Shown here: positions 28,762 through 42,739 of the stretch, piece after piece
Numbering within the stretch: the stretch's first letter is position 1
How the letters are laid out: every line of letters starts with the position of its first letter
Assembly (NCBI GenBank): GCA_954871525.1
Contig: OX940862.1
Span: 11,180,501-11,244,500 of the forward strand
DNA from: Parietaria judaica
Lineage: Eukaryota > Streptophyta > Magnoliopsida > Rosales > Urticaceae
Direction of reading: 5' to 3'
Length of the DNA stretch: 64,000 bases
The notes under the pieces: model-generated
Database searches by the model: none
Told to the model about the DNA's origin: nothing
Seen by the model: only the letters and a program-made list of their open reading frames with translations
Position numbers and translations under genes: made by a program

Positions 28762-30045
28762 ATTATAAAATATTTCTTTGACTTTAAATATCTTAATTTA
28801 TTTATATAAGCTTTTTTTTTTTTGTGGTACTTGATAGTTCATTGATTAGGTGTGAACTTAAATTTTTCTTTAGTTGCTAGTGTATATTGTTAAGTTAAAA
28901 ATACATATATGTATATATATATAACAATATATTTAAAATATTGTATCATTGTGAAGTACCATAGTTTCACTTAAAACCATAACAATATGAGGAGTAACTC
29001 ATAAACTTTTAAACTGTGTTAAGTAGTCACTGCTAGTGTCTTTTTCATGTGAAACTTCTTTGGCTCACTCATCTGGTCTGAATCTTTTTTGTTTTTTTTA
29101 GACACACTCTCATTTGAGTTTAATGAGCTCTGGTACCATGTGAAGTATCATGAAGTTGCACCATAAAATCAATTGACAATAAAGAGAGTAACTCATGATC
29201 TCTGATAAGTCTTCGTGACTTTTTCATGCGAGACTTTAACATTTCTAGCTTCTGATTATATCTTCAACCCGTAGAATTTAGACATATAAATAATTTAGAT
29301 TAATTAATAAATAGCTAGCTAGACAAGCTATTTATAGTTGGTCTATGCATATATAAAAATAAGGCGTTGAATTGCTTAAGAGAGACAAAGCAGGAAAACC
29401 CGCAACTTTCTTAATTGTTTAATGTGGACACACACAATAACCAACTTGTTATTTTAATCCCTCGAAAATGGTAAGAAAAAAAAAACCATTATAAGTTTAA
29501 AACCATGTGAAAGTAGGATATGTTCCCAGAATATCCCAGCTATTAATTTGGATCTTTATGTCATTTAATTACACTGACCCGTCAAATTAATTAGCTGTGC
29601 CCAAAATCGTATATATATATATACATATAATATAAAGGTTGGTCCAATCCAATTATCAGATTATTTTAGAAAATCGGCGAGAATATTATATCATATAATG
29701 TGTACGAGAAGACGAAAAAAGAAAAATAGCTGTTGGTCAGGTTCTTGGAAAGTGAGGTTCATACAGGTACGTCAAAACATAAAATTCACGACTGAGAATT
29801 AATATTATGAATTTATATTAAAAAAAAAAGATCAGTGAAAGAACTTATATATATATGTTCGTCAAATTTTTTCACATTCGAGCCGACATATCATTTGGCA
29901 TTTATGATTGAGACTATTGTTACGTAAGTGTTAAGGATCGAAAATTGAACGGTAATAGGTTTCGTCCATCTTAAAATTTTATCCAGTATTTAAAAATAAA
30001 ACTTTTTTACATTTGAAAAAAATATATCAAAATACAAAAAATTGA
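28762..30045. other. AT-rich spacer with diverged internal repeats
   Basis: No gene recognised. At about 28950-29240 two diverged segments share tgtgaagtaycat and gagtaactcat, suggesting an old transposon remnant that I cannot classify. Confidence 0.35.
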
Positions 30046-30275
30046 ATATGATTTGTTTGAATTAACACTTGAATACTTATCTAAGATATGCTTAAACTAA
30101 TTATTTTAGTTTATTTGCCGGTTTTATTCATACATAAGATGGTATACTTTTCTACCATTAATATGATTTGTTTGAATTAACACTTGAATACTTATCTAAG
30201 ATATGCTTAAACTAATTATTTTAGTTTATTTGCCGGTTTTATTCATACATAAGATGGTATACTTTTCTACCATTA
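30046..30275. repeat. 115-bp tandem duplication, two identical copies
   Basis: Copies 30046-30160 and 30161-30275 appear identical base for base, starting atatgatttgtttgaattaa. The lack of divergence implies a recent duplication or an assembly artefact. Confidence 0.95.
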
Positions 30276-33200
30276 GTGTATTTTTTGTCAACACGGAATT
30301 TATTCGCCATAAGCGGCATGATATTCATAAAATATGGGACGGAAGGGTGAGTAATGAGTTTTTTTGTTTTTAAATTAATCCATGTGCATGGAATTATGCA
30401 AGTAAAAACTTGACTCATATATCACTATATATGTATATTCAGTGATAACCTAACAATATGTGCATGCATGAATCTGCAATTACAAAATACAAGAATACGT
30501 ATATATGGAACAAATGCGCGCATGACACATACATACAACAAAATTATATATATATATATATATATATAATATAGCTGTATAATTTGTTATGCGTTTGTCT
30601 ATATATATATCCAAATAGATATATGACTGTAGTATTTGCTTTTGGAAAACCTATAAAATTTTACTGGAATAATTTATGACTGGCCAGTACGATTCAACAT
30701 ATGTTTGCTCAACTTTTTTAGAAAGAAATCGAGTTTGTTTCTTTGAAGGTTAATTACGAGCTCCAGTTGATTTAAATGAATCTGTTTCGTGGAAGATTTA
30801 TTTTAAAATATCTCATAATGATCGTGGTAGAAGCAGAGTCGTTGATGTATTGGTGCGTGGCAGAAAAATATAAGTTTAGCTAAGTCTCTTCTAGTTTAAT
30901 CTATTAGGGAAATTTTGATTTTTTTTTTTTATATTATTTCGAATTTGGTGTGTTTTTATTTTTATTTTTTATTTCTTGGGTGTTATCTTACTTGATTTCA
31001 AGTATATTAAAAATTACATTTTGATCTTTTTATTATGTACTTAATACTTATTTATTAGCTTAATTAATAAATATTTACCAATAAAAATAAGCATTTAACG
31101 GTTAGTGCTAACTAAATTAATCTTACAAATATAATTTGCCTTCCTTCATAATTAATTAACTGCTTAAACATAGTCATCAGTACAGCCCATGTTATTAGGG
31201 TATAATTAATAATTTACACACACACACATATATATATATATATACATTTTTAGTATGTGTAAAAACACATTGACATTGAAAAAGAGACCTTCCTGGGTGT
31301 TTCTTTGATAAACAAATGAGATCATCTAACGTAACATAAATCATAAGTACTCAAATTCAAAGATTAACACACCTTTTCTTTTATTATATTGATATAGTAA
31401 TAATAAAAAGCTGAATAAAAAATTCAAAAATTGACCAAATAACTAAAAAAAGTGAGAAAAGATTCCACCACCTGGATCTTGTCATGATATATGATATATA
31501 GTTATATAATTATATAATAAAAGACTTAAGAGTCAAATATATGATATGATAGTAAGCCAAATAATTATTATGATTTATTTATTATATGGTACATTACATA
31601 CACATTTTACGAGGTCAATGCCGCAATTACAACGGAGCTTTATATATATACATTATTTTGTATTAATCATTAATGTGTCGAATATATTATTTTTCTTCCT
31701 ATCTCTAAATTTATATACTTGATTTCAATAGAGCTTGCTGTCATGTTTGAAAGTTGAATTTTCTTGAATGAGACCGTTGAAGCTTTTTTTTTTCTTAAAT
31801 TACTTGTAGTTCATGGGAAGTCTTATTGGCCACTTGCAAAATTATAACATGTTTAAATTATATATACATATATATATTTATGCATGTATAAATTAAAATA
31901 TTTTAACCTTTATTTTGCAACATATACCATAATCATGAGAATAAATTTGAGGCTACCGCGTGTTCAAAGTTGAAATTGCCAAATTTTATATGTTAACAAA
32001 TTACCTAGTACAAGTGTAACAACATTGATGTAAAGCCATAATTGGATACATAAATTAAATATTAAAAATATCATGTCTCATTATATTTAATATAATAAGC
32101 ATGTTGCTATAGCTTATAGTGAGGGGTGTATAGGTTAAGGACCAATAATAGATTGGTAATTAGAGGAAAGGGTTATTATTTTATATAGTATATGCCAAAA
32201 AGATTGATGTGTAAATGAAGACTTTGCCAAACATATCTTTCTAAGAAAATTCTAAAGAAAGGATGGCTTAACCACCCATCCAATGATCCAAAGCAATCTC
32301 TTTCTCAGTCTTCCTATCTCCTATCCTAAGTCAGCCAATACACACACACACATATGTATGTATGTATGTATGTATATATATATATATATAATATTTGTTT
32401 CGATTCGATAGTAATAGCAAAAATAGAAGAAAAGGTTAGACAAGAAAACTAAAACACTTGAATGAAATATCTAAGAAGGATTTCCTTGATGCATAGTGAT
32501 GCAAAAATGAAATGAAAAAAAAAAGCCTATTTTTTAATCGAAAATTTTGGTTTCGAAGAAACAAGAACCATAGTTCAGGCTCTGAATATTTTCATAACCT
32601 AAAATATCGGAGCCAAAATTCTGATTCAACCATATACATACACACTTAGATATAATTATCAATTTTTATTCTTATTATGATAACTTATTTTTAAATTTTG
32701 CTTTTCCAAATCTTTACTTAAACAACCTTCATACATTTATTTTTTTCACAAGTTATTTTCGACACAAATCAAGGTTATTCGCTTGCTTTTGCATATGGGT
32801 GTGCACGGGTTAGATTGAACTACTCTACCTCAATCCTACCCGCTCATTTTAGGCTAATTCAAACCGGTCCAATAAATTCAAACATAAGTTCCCTAAATTT
32901 TTTTCTTTTAGGATCTAATTTGAAGCATGTTTATATAAGGGTCATTAAAAGATAGACATGAAATAATATGATAATTTGCACGCAAATATCACATTGACAA
33001 ATACTATTACACAAAATTATTTTGTGTGCAACTTTCTCAAAAAGTAATATCACTTTTGAGTTTTGGACTTTTGGTATCTTAAATCTTAATAGTCAACTGC
33101 CAGAAGTATCTTGCACTGTTAATTTGTAAAGACTGCTTTTGGAGGATTGAAAAAAAGTGACATACATTACGTACATATTGATAGCAATTAGCAAATCAAG

Positions 33201-34520
33201 CTCTTCTAGAGTCTAAGGAAAAAGAAAAAGAAAATTAGTATTATAAAATTAGTAGTGGCATAAGTATCCGAGGTTTTAATTTTGGAGGGGACATAAATTC
33301 TCCTTTTTAACGATTAAAATTCTCACACTATTTACTATTATGCTTTCTCTCAATTTATGTCTATTTTCCGAATCTATTTAATAGAGTCGGATGCGCCAAA
33401 AAATATTGGACACGTCACTTTAAAAAAAAATCAGTTTTTTTTTTTTTTGCTCTCTTTTCTGGTACTAACAAGATTTTACGAACAAGCGGATGAAATTTTA
33501 GGAAGAAGCAAAATAATGATTAATGAGAAATTTAGCCGTGATTTTAAAAAAAAAAAATTGATGTCTCAACAAATATAAAATACTTAGTTCTTAAGCCGCT
33601 ATTAAAAATTAAATCCCAAACTCAGCTAAACCAAGTCAATGCGTTTACACAGAGACAGTGATACAAAGAAAAGAATATTGGAAAGATGATTATAATATCA
33701 ATGAGATCGCTTGATAAGAAAACTAGTCAGAGATTTTGAAGTTTAATTAACAATAAGTACACTAAGCTAAGCTTACTTGCACGCCTTATAATGTTGTGTA
33801 GATCAAAACAATTATATTCAACTTTTAAAGTCAATAATTGCTACTTGTGATATTACCATAGTCTTGAGTGGTTATTGAATCAAATTTGTTAAAATAATTG
33901 ACTAGACAATGTGTGGAAGATTTCCTATGATGTGACTAAGATATTCTTTAATTAATAGATAGACGTTCGAACTTTTGCAAAGCGAACCAAAATCCCAACA
34001 TAATTGGCATCCAGAAACGGAAAAGCAAAAAATGGAAAGAATAATGAACTTTGCAAAGGTGGTTCACAAAAGAAAGAATAATGAGAATATCTTATTGCTA
34101 AAATTAGATTATGTTTCTAGCTTTCAATAACCCAAGTTAGAATGTTCAAGAAAATTGGCATAAACAATGAATAAGTACATCACTAACAAATTAGCTGACA
34201 AGTCTTTTGGTAAAAAGTAAATCTTACCATTTTAGATTTATTGGAAGACTCCCCCGTCTTACCATTTTCGAAATGAAACTCTGTTTTTATAGAAAAACAG
34301 TTCCGAGAGTAAACCAACAAAGCTGCGAAATTCCCGTGTTTTTGCTTTAGTTGCACAAATCAACAAGGAAAACATAAAAACACATTCATTAGATTAACGT
34401 GCTCAAAAAACCGAACAAAATAGCAAACGGTTAAAAGCAACACACAAATTCATAAACATCCATCAAAACTCGAGATTCATTAGTCACTAGCAAAAACGAA
34501 CAAGCGCCCTAACATACTAA
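30276..34520. other. Gene-poor AT-rich region
   Basis: No coding region, structural RNA or complete element recognised. It holds several microsatellites, for example TA at 30547-30570, and CA/TATG/TA at 32340-32392. The last 100 bases probably form the 3' UTR of the RZ-1 gene. Confidence 0.5.
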
Positions 34521-34566
34521 CGCAAGTAGTTACAAGCTCCGAGAGAGAAACAAAGCCAATCCCACA

Positions 34567-37500
34567 TCAGTAGCGGTCAAAAGAAGATTGACGCACTCTG
34601 GGGGCAGGACGGTCATATGGCGCCGGCCTACTGCTCCGGTAGCTTCGTCCCTCAGCACGAGCGGGCCCGCCACTGGAGTAGCGGTCTCCTCCACCACCAC
34701 GTGGACCACTGTCCCTGTCAAAGCCTCCCTTCTCGTAACCGTTCTGTGGGTACCGATCAGGAGCGCTGTACCTGTCACTTCCGAATCGATCACTCGGTTG
34801 GTACCTGCACACCAATGCACAAAACATGGAAAGATCAACCGATTCTGTAAATAATAGGACCGGGCACTGAATGCTTCAACAATATTAACCATTCTCTCGT
34901 ACCTGTCACTAGCATAGCGGTCTCTATCCCCGTATTTGCTGTCTCTACTCTCATACCGACTCCGCTCCCCATAGCGTGGAGGGTCATAACGGTCATCGAT
35001 GTACCGATCACGATCTCCACCAAAGCGGTCCCCCCGGCCACCGCCACCTCCGAAGCGGTCAGGGAAACGGTCACCGAAACGGCCACCGCCAGACGACGGA
35101 CAGTCTCGGGCCCAGTGTCCAGGTCGCCCACACTTGAAGCAATCATCCTGCCCAACTGATCTGTCTCCTCCACCATAGCTTTTCCGGGCACCAGATGAAA
35201 ACCCGCCTTTGTAACCATGGTCTCCTCCATCATCATCACCCAATTTGGGCTGGGCCTTGTTCACGGAGATCACACGATCACCAAACTCTCTCCCATGCAT
35301 CTCTCTGATCGAATCTTCCATCCCCCGACGATCGGAGAATGTTATGAATCCAAACCCGCGCGGTCTGCCTGAATCTCTTTCCATCATGATCTGCATACAT
35401 AGGCGTATAAATTTATGCAAGGAAATAAAAGATAATGCAGAAAACAAAAAAACAAAACTTGAATTTGAGTTTACCATTCATCCAATATTTTAGATGAAAA
35501 GAGCATGAGACGTTCAATGAAACTATTTTCACAATTAATTTGGAGAGTAATTCATCGACTCAATGTGAAAATAAGTGGAACTTGCAGTCAATATTTGCAG
35601 TTAATCAAGATTTTCGCTGAAAGTTTTACCTGCCTTTGGTTATAATGGATAGTTTTATATGTTTCCTAATTGTAGATTCCGACTAAGAACCAGAAGAGTC
35701 TGGCAGAATGTTATACACGACTTCTGACTTCATTCCCAACACGATGCCTTTCGGTCTATTTGATACCAAGAAAAAAAAAGTGACTCAGCTGTTACCGGTG
35801 CTATTAAGGTGAACAGACCGAGCAAAAACTCATCGCTGAATGAGAGATGAATTTCAAATTTCTTCTTATTCTGTTGTTGCCTTTGCAGATATTAGAAAAA
35901 CAAGCAAAGTGGCTGGTAATTTTTCAATTCTGGCGAAAGTAACAGCTCACTGTTGGAAAAAGGATGAGGATTCTGACTCGTTCAAACATGAAAAATCAAA
36001 ACAGAGAGAAGTTACGATGAAGATCTGTTAGTCAGCAAATACTTGAACCATTCATGTTCCACTTTGTACCCTTTTCTTAGCACACGAACAGCAGGCATGT
36101 AAATGCTGCTGGACCCGACTTGCAACTCCAGAAGATTTTGAAATAGAGCAAAGCAAATACCGATTCCTTCACGGTCAAGCAATTTTCCCAAGCCATAAAA
36201 CAAAGATTATCCACTACACAAAGAAGAGTGATCTTCTCCCAAAAACAAAGCAGATGGAATAAAATCAAAGCTGAAATCGAACTCCATTCTTGCTCTGATC
36301 GCCCTGCTATCAATTCATTCTGGCTGCTTGTAAAAAAGGTCTGTCGTCTTCAGGAATCAAATAGACTTACCCAAGAGTCTTCAAACAAATAACCTTGCCA
36401 TCTTAACCGGAGAAAATAAACTTACTGGGAATGGTTGAAATCAGCCATGACATTAATAAGGCACGAGAATAGACCTCTCACAATAAATATATCTAATTCC
36501 TAAAGAGACACCAGAAGTCCACTTGATAAGCATAAAAAAAAAAAAGAGCATGAAAATCGTTTGAAAAATAAGTCGTTACGAACAAATAAAAAGATACTCA
36601 AGTAAATGAAACAAGTATGAATTCCGATTTAGCAGAAAAGTATAGAACAGACCCATAAACGACAAATCTAGCATGATTAGAATGTCTCTAACTATACTAC
36701 ATGTAACCTAACTTGATACCCTGTCAAAAAAGTCTGGTCCCAATCAACTTCCATTGTTCGAATCAAAGATCATAGACATCAGCACTGGCCTAATCGTAGG
36801 TCACAGAAAAAAACCCATCGGTTTCTGAGACACTGCCAACTTTTTCTGGATGCCTCGAAAGAAAACGTAGTAACATTGCAGAACCCACTGAAATAGACTG
36901 TAGGCAGCCAGCTAGTGAATCCTCTAAATGTAGCCGCACTAAACCTCCGCTGTCATGTGTAACTCCGATCAATTCAGAAGCTAACGAGCAAATGCAATAC
37001 GCCTTTTCCCACAATCACTAATCATTCTAAATTCTGCAGTTCCTCGGCCGCGATACTCAAATCAAACAACGTTTCCTAAAGTACAAATACACGGCTCTTA
37101 ACTTTGGCATTTCCCTGAAATTTTACAGCTGGGCACTTCTGGAAAAGACAAACCAAAGCTTCATTCACAATCAAACGGCTAAACCCAAATGATTTTACTG
37201 CTTTCCCTGAATCGTATTCCGCATCTCCGGTCACAGGAACCGACTGCGCACGCAAACGGCTCGCCGACACAATTAAAAACAATCAAACATTCAGAAATAA
37301 TCTGCGGTCATCCCGACTGAAACTGAAACACAAACAATCCATCTACAGCCTCAGTAGATCATACACAGCAATCCAGCAAGTCACAAAAAGAACAAAAGAG
37401 AAACACAAAATCAGTAACATACAAATCAGAGTCAAATTCGGAACTGAATAGCTACTACTACTTCTAGGCAATTAACGAGATTTCGATGATTCTGTGAAAG

Positions 37501-37656
37501 TAGTCACCGGATTCTCGGGAACCAAACAAGGATAAAGGAGGAAACCTGAGCGTCGATGACTTTCCCGAATCGAGCGAAGGCATTCTCGAGCTGACGCTCG
37601 GTGACGTTCCACGACAGACCTCCGACGAATATACGGTAATCTTCCTTCGCCGCCAT
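34567..37656 (-). CDS. RZ-1: Glycine-rich RNA-binding protein with RRM and CCHC zinc knuckle (RZ-1B/RZ-1C type)
   Basis: Three exons: 37656-37546, 35390-34903, 34804-34567; 278 residues. The RRM (about 8-80) has RNP2 RIFVGG (8-13) and RNP1 RGFGFITF (48-55). A CCHC knuckle CFKCGRPGHWARDC (C121, C124, H129, C134) follows, then a long Gly/Arg/Asp/Tyr-rich tail with DRY repeats ending SSFDRY. This order is diagnostic of the RZ-1 family; the tail favours RZ-1B/C, which act in the nucleus in splicing and transcription together with SR proteins. The first intron is long (2.1 kb) and splits the RRM, as in relatives. Reading frames within that intron have no protein character. RZ-1B and RZ-1C cannot be told apart here. 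Confidence 0.92.
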
Positions 37657-38515
37657 GACTCGCTCGATCTCCCGAAGAATCGAAGAGAAAGCTTCTTCAC
37701 CCGTGCGCTGCCAAGACCTAGGGTTTTGAATTTCAGCGAAACCCTAGCAATGAGCTGTTTACTCTTTCGGAAATGAAAGCGTTCCCATTTATATTTGATA
37801 ATTGATTATCCGAAATAATATTTCGGCAAAACTACCACGAAATTTCTCGTGATATAATTCAAATTTCAAATTTGGTATGGCAAAAAATTTAAGAAACTTT
37901 AAAATAATTATGTCACAACACATTTGAAACTTGCTACAGTTTTTTTGTTGTCTTAGAACTTTTGTCGAGATAAATAAAATTTGAAACATATGACAATTTT
38001 TTTTTTTTATATAATTTATGCCACTACAATATAAAACTTGCAATATGTTGCGTGTAAAGAGATAGTCCGTGATATTTTTACCGCGAATATCTCTTATATT
38101 AGGGATTTTTGCAATAGTAACCTTAAAAATGTTTGGATTTTGTTTAGAACAATATTAATATTTTTTGTTTCTTAAGAGAGGGTATCCGGAGAATATGTTT
38201 CTAAAATGAAATCCAAACGAAGTCGGTTTGGAATTTAATTCTATATTTTTGAAGGTGATTGTCCTTCGAGTGTTTGTTAGAGAAAAACAACATGAAATTT
38301 GTCTTTAAAAGTTGTTGTCGTTTACATGCTCCTAAAGATAAATGACATGCAGTTTGGGTTTGGAAGTATGCTTCTTCACGACATTGCTGTCGTTTTTATT
38401 TTTATATAAGATTACAGAAGAATTGACATAGTATATTGATGATTGAATTAATTACAAGTAATTTAAGATAATTAATATACACAACTGTACATTAACACCG
38501 CTAATACAAGATTAA
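37657..38515. promoter_or_regulatory. Promoter region of RZ-1 gene with a probable MITE
   Basis: The 100 bp upstream of the ATG are the probable leader. From about 37814 to 38100 there are imperfect inverted repeats (ataatatttcggcaaaacta at the left; agagatattcgcggtaaaaa as reverse complement at the right), suggesting a degenerate MITE. The remainder, to the 3' end of the next gene, has no feature that I can name. Confidence 0.4.
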
Positions 38516-41511
38516 TTATTCAGGCAGAAGGGGAAGCCGAGCCCCGCCGCTACTGGCTACCGTTTTCGAGTTAGTAATTTTGTGCAAACTCAAACCCTTC
38601 TTGTTTAGCCTCATGGGCAGAATCTGCAGCCTCGGGTTCTGCTCGGTTCCCGAGTTTTCTACCATTAGCTGGTAGCTTTCCACGAGCTCCAGCTGCCGGG
38701 CGATGATATCCGAGCGCCTGGGGAGAAGCTCCACCGGCTCTCCGCCCGGGATCACGATGTACTCGATCGCAAGACGAACCTCCTGTTGGGAAAAGAAAGG
38801 GTATTTTTATGGGTGAATATGTTCATCACGAATGATCGGAACTTGTAAATTGTTACAATTTTTCGCTGATTGAAAAACGTGAAGAAAGAAAGAGAATGAA
38901 CGAACCTCCAAAGCGTCAATCTCCTCTAGAGACGATTTTCGTTCTGGCGCGTCGTCTTCGATTTCCAAGTCAATCGATTTCTTCAGAGGCTTCTTTTTCC
39001 AAGATTCGTTCGAGTCCATTTTGAGAATCATGCGAATCGCTTTCACCATTTGTGCCATTGTGTCCGACTGCAAGAAAACATGAGTTTCATAACAGAACAT
39101 ACACAATTATAGACACGACCTAATGCAGTACTAGAGGCGGAAATTATACCTTCATTACAAATACCGGCAATTGGTGGAATTTGGCCACGCTATGGATCCA
39201 TGGATTCAGCTTCATTTCCGAGCTGCAAGCTAGAATCGCATGAGCGGTTCCTATATCTTCGGTCACTTCAATTTGATTCTCGGTCCCCATAACCGTTGCT
39301 ACTTGTAGTAAATCGGCCTCGAGTATCTGCAAGTTGGTATGTATATGATTCGGAATTCGAACACGTTGCGAGATAAGATAAACGGTATGAGAAAATATAG
39401 AATTTACCTTGTACGTATAAATGCGGACTGGTGGACTTTTAATGTTCGATGTTCTACCGCTCTTTGATTTCGTCGACTTGCTCAGAAAGTTCACTTCATC
39501 TTCCACGTCGGAATCCTTGTCAGAAGCCGTGTCTTTGCTCATACTTAAATCAGATTTTTCGTAGGGTATCTTCTTAACTACCGTATTATTCTCCTTCTGA
39601 GAATCGTTAGCGTCCGGGTCCAATTTCCGGATCTCGAACAACGGAGATTTACCTGGAACGTGCATATTTTGGAACTGTCAATACTCTATTAATGCCGTCT
39701 TACCGATGGATAGACATTCATGAAATGAAGAACTTAGGTACCAGCTAAAATAGCGTCAACAGTTGCATCTAGTCGGTGATGAACGCGACATTCGGTTTTC
39801 GATATCAACTCAACGGCACAAGTAAACGTCGACGGCCCTTTTCTTTCAAGAATCGTCTTTTGTACTTTCCTTTTCTTCGCTTCTTCGTCACCGAGCGTAA
39901 CGCTCTGTTTTGCACATTACTTCGTGTTATAATTTCGATAAACGTCTAACATGATTATCCTTGTTAAATTAGAATATTCTAGATTTATTTAGTATATTAT
40001 AGATTAAAGTTTATCTAGAACAATCTAAGTTATATTTAATTAGAATCACCTAGAATAAGAATTATCTAGAAAGTATTTATTACTCTTAGAATAATGTAGA
40101 AGTAGAATAATCTAGAACTCTTGTACATGTATAAATAGCCTTTCAACCTCAATGAAATCTACAACATTTCTCTCCATTTTCTTTGTTAACAATCCTAAAT
40201 ATCTCCAATTAAAACATGAATACGAATTCCATTGCACCTCGATGCCACCGACGAGGATCTGCAGAGACGGGTTCTTCATTATGTTATCGATGGTCATTCC
40301 GTGAGCCGTTCCGACGAGCTGAACTCCTCTTTGCGCGATCGTACTCGCAGCCAAAGCTTCGAGCTCAGTTCCGATTTCATCGATGATAATCGCTTGTGGC
40401 ATATGATTCTCGACAGCCTCGATCATAACCTACATAAAAGTTCATAACTTAAACGAAAAACAAGATTTAAAGATCAACCACAAAGCCAAAAATTGTTTCT
40501 AAGCGCTTACATCGTGCTGCAGATTCACGTTAGGTACTTGCATCCTCCTCGCCCGGCCAATCCCTTCGTGTGGAATATCCCCGTCACCGCCAATTTCGTT
40601 CGACGTGTCCACGATGACGACGCGTTTCATGTGGTCGTCCGCTAGCATTCTCGCAATCTCTCTGAGAAAAAAAAAAACATAAAGTCAAAACATTTGCCCT
40701 AAACGAGTTCACGAGTCTAACATCGGAGTACCTTATTAAAGTTGTCTTGCCAACTCCGGGAGGTCCGATCACCAAGATCGAGCCTCCGCTCTCGACCAAG
40801 TCGCGGATGATCTCGGCACTGCCGGAGACGGCTCTGCCCACGCGGCAAGTCAGACCGATGATTTGCGTTTTTCGGTTCCGAATGGCGCTTATTCGATGCA
40901 GAGAGTTGTTGATTCCGGAACGGTTATCGTCGGAGAAATCGCCAACCTAAATTCCCCAAATATAAAATCGAAATCTCAGCTTCCTAGAAAACATTTAGAG
41001 GCCAATTAATGAACATCCAATCCATGAAATTAGACCAGTATTATATGAATACATATATATATATATATATCGATGATTTGAGCTTGATCACCTTGGATAT
41101 GGCGTGATTGAGGTCATCGTCCTTGATAAGCTCCTCGGAGATGATCCAATCTCCAGAAGGAAACCTCGCGATAGGCTTCCTCCCCAAATCCATGACCACC
41201 TCGATCAGCTCTCCAATCTCATCGTGACCGTTCAGTTCCCTCCGCATCTTCCCCGGTAAGAGCTCCAGAAACATCCCCAGCTCCGTCGACGCCGACGTCG
41301 TCGTCGCCGGCGCGGCGCTCGCCGGGGCCCATAGAGACCCGACGCCGGCGAAGAACCGCTCCGCCGGGCGTCGAATCTCCGGCGAGAGCCCCGCGGCGAC
41401 GTAGGCTCGGCGCGCGCGAGGGAGGAGCCTCGGCGCGGCGGCGGCGCGGCAGGGCGAGAGGCGCGCGCCGGGGAGGTCGATGAGGACGAGGCGCGAGTTG
41501 ATAGCCCTCAT
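38516..41511 (-). CDS. SPD1: Plastid Ycf45/SpoIIIAA-like P-loop ATPase (SPD1-like)
   Basis: Nine exons: 41511-41092, 40946-40732, 40661-40511, 40429-40238, 39904-39742, 39652-39408, 39326-39150, 39067-38906, 38782-38516; 663 residues. The N-terminus (1-75) is rich in Arg/Ala/Ser and acid-poor, suitable as a plastid transit peptide. The ATPase core has Walker A GPPGVGKT (201-208), [15 protein letters not shown] (about 226-240) and Walker B AIIIDEIG (275-282), then QLVGTAHG, as in Ycf45 of cyanobacteria and algal plastids and bacterial SpoIIIAA. The C-terminus carries the conserved [19 protein letters not shown] block associated with the R3H-like end of the family. Arabidopsis has two such genes; At3g10420 (SPD1) is needed for seedling plastid development. 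I cannot decide which of the two is orthologous. Intron 4 contains a solo LTR. Confidence 0.88.
39962..40191. mobile_element. Solo LTR (230 bp) in intron 4 of the SPD1-like gene
   Basis: The sequence begins TGTTAAATTAGAATATTCTA and ends CTTTGTTAACA, so the ends form the inverted TGTTAA/TTAACA pair. It is flanked by identical 5-bp repeats ATCCT (39957-39961 and 40192-40196). Inside are many tctaga words, a TATA-like tataaatag near 40130 and a leader-like region. No internal retrotransposon sequence remains, so this is a solo LTR, possibly from a small TRIM/SMART-type element. It can only lengthen the intron; splice sites are unaffected. Confidence 0.88.
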
Positions 41512-42739
41512 CTCGAGTACTCCGAGTTCCGAGGTCTGGTAATGGCGATCGGAGAAAGGAGAGAGAAGGTGAGATATGAAGAGGGAGAAGATTCGCGGGG
41601 AATCTTCTGTGAGAGAGAGAGAGAGAGTTTAAGACGAAAGAGGTTCAACCACGTGGCGGCTTCTGAGGGCTCACCATTAGATCAGTATCCAAATAGTACT
41701 TCTTCGGATCTATCCGTTGATTCCATTCTTTTAAGGACATTCCCAATATGCCATCAAGCCACGCAATTTATTTGTCTGCTACATCTTAGACCTTTAATTT
41801 TATTTTTTGACAATAATGTCCCCAGTTCTTTTACAATGTAGCATAATTCTCTCTTCGTATTCAAAATAACAGAACATATTTGCTTGTGCAGAGGTAATAA
41901 TAATATTATAAGAGAATCAAATTTTGGGACTTTCTCGTATTAATTCTTAAAAATTAAACTCGTTGATTGCTTCTTAATATTTGTATGATAGTCTAATCGG
42001 ATTTCAAAATTAAGTGACAAAGAAGCCTTCAAGTAAGTCATAAGTTGCATGCATTTTCATCATTTTGTAATGTTTTGGACAATTTGCTTACTCGCCAAGA
42101 AATAAGGGGTGTTATTGTAAAAAAAACAAATTCAAGGGATAAATCCCTTAATATTCAAAGCTTAAGGGCATCAGTGCCGATTAACTCTTTTTTTCCATTT
42201 CTTTTGGGTTTTATGAACTAATTCCAATTTTCTCAACGTGTTATTTTATATATTATATATATGTATATATATAATTAAATATCATAATATCTTAAAGCTA
42301 CTTCGATAATATTAATGAAATACGTCAGTGAATCCTAGTTAAGTGTTTTGGCGTTTTGTGATTAGCAATCTTGATGGTGGTTGTTTACTTGTTTAATCAA
42401 GATATTGTCTTATTATAATCCTAATCGTTAGTTAACTAAAACTAGTCATAGTTGCACGTTGAATCTTCAAAGCAAACTTTGAAAACTTGATCGTGACCGT
42501 TAATCTATTTTTCCTTCTTTTCTTAACGAACCTACCAAACTAGTGAAAATGGCTCAGAAATACTTTTCTTAGACGACACGTCACCTCTAATGTCTCTGCC
42601 TATTCTCATCCACTTGTTCTATGAGATCAATGAAACATTGAATTCGGATTCTAAGCTTTTGAATTAGCATATATGTGCATTTGCAATTAGTCCTTAATTC
42701 GGGGTTAATCGAGTTCACGAAACTCCCCCTGCTGTACAT
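41512..42739. other. Spacer with promoter of the SPD1-like gene
   Basis: The first 150 bases are the probable leader and promoter of the SPD1-like gene (GA-rich, 41540-41640). The rest is AT-rich with no gene recognised; the last part is the probable 3' UTR of the ACT-domain gene. Confidence 0.45.

Noticed and set aside
33357..33578. 73-codon plus-strand frame
   Set aside because: Poly-Lys and poly-Phe content from homopolymer runs, with no protein-like features.
35840..37282. Short open frames on both strands within the RZ-1 first intron (for example 36012-36203, 36790-37014)
   Set aside because: They have no domain or codon pattern and lie inside a well-supported intron.
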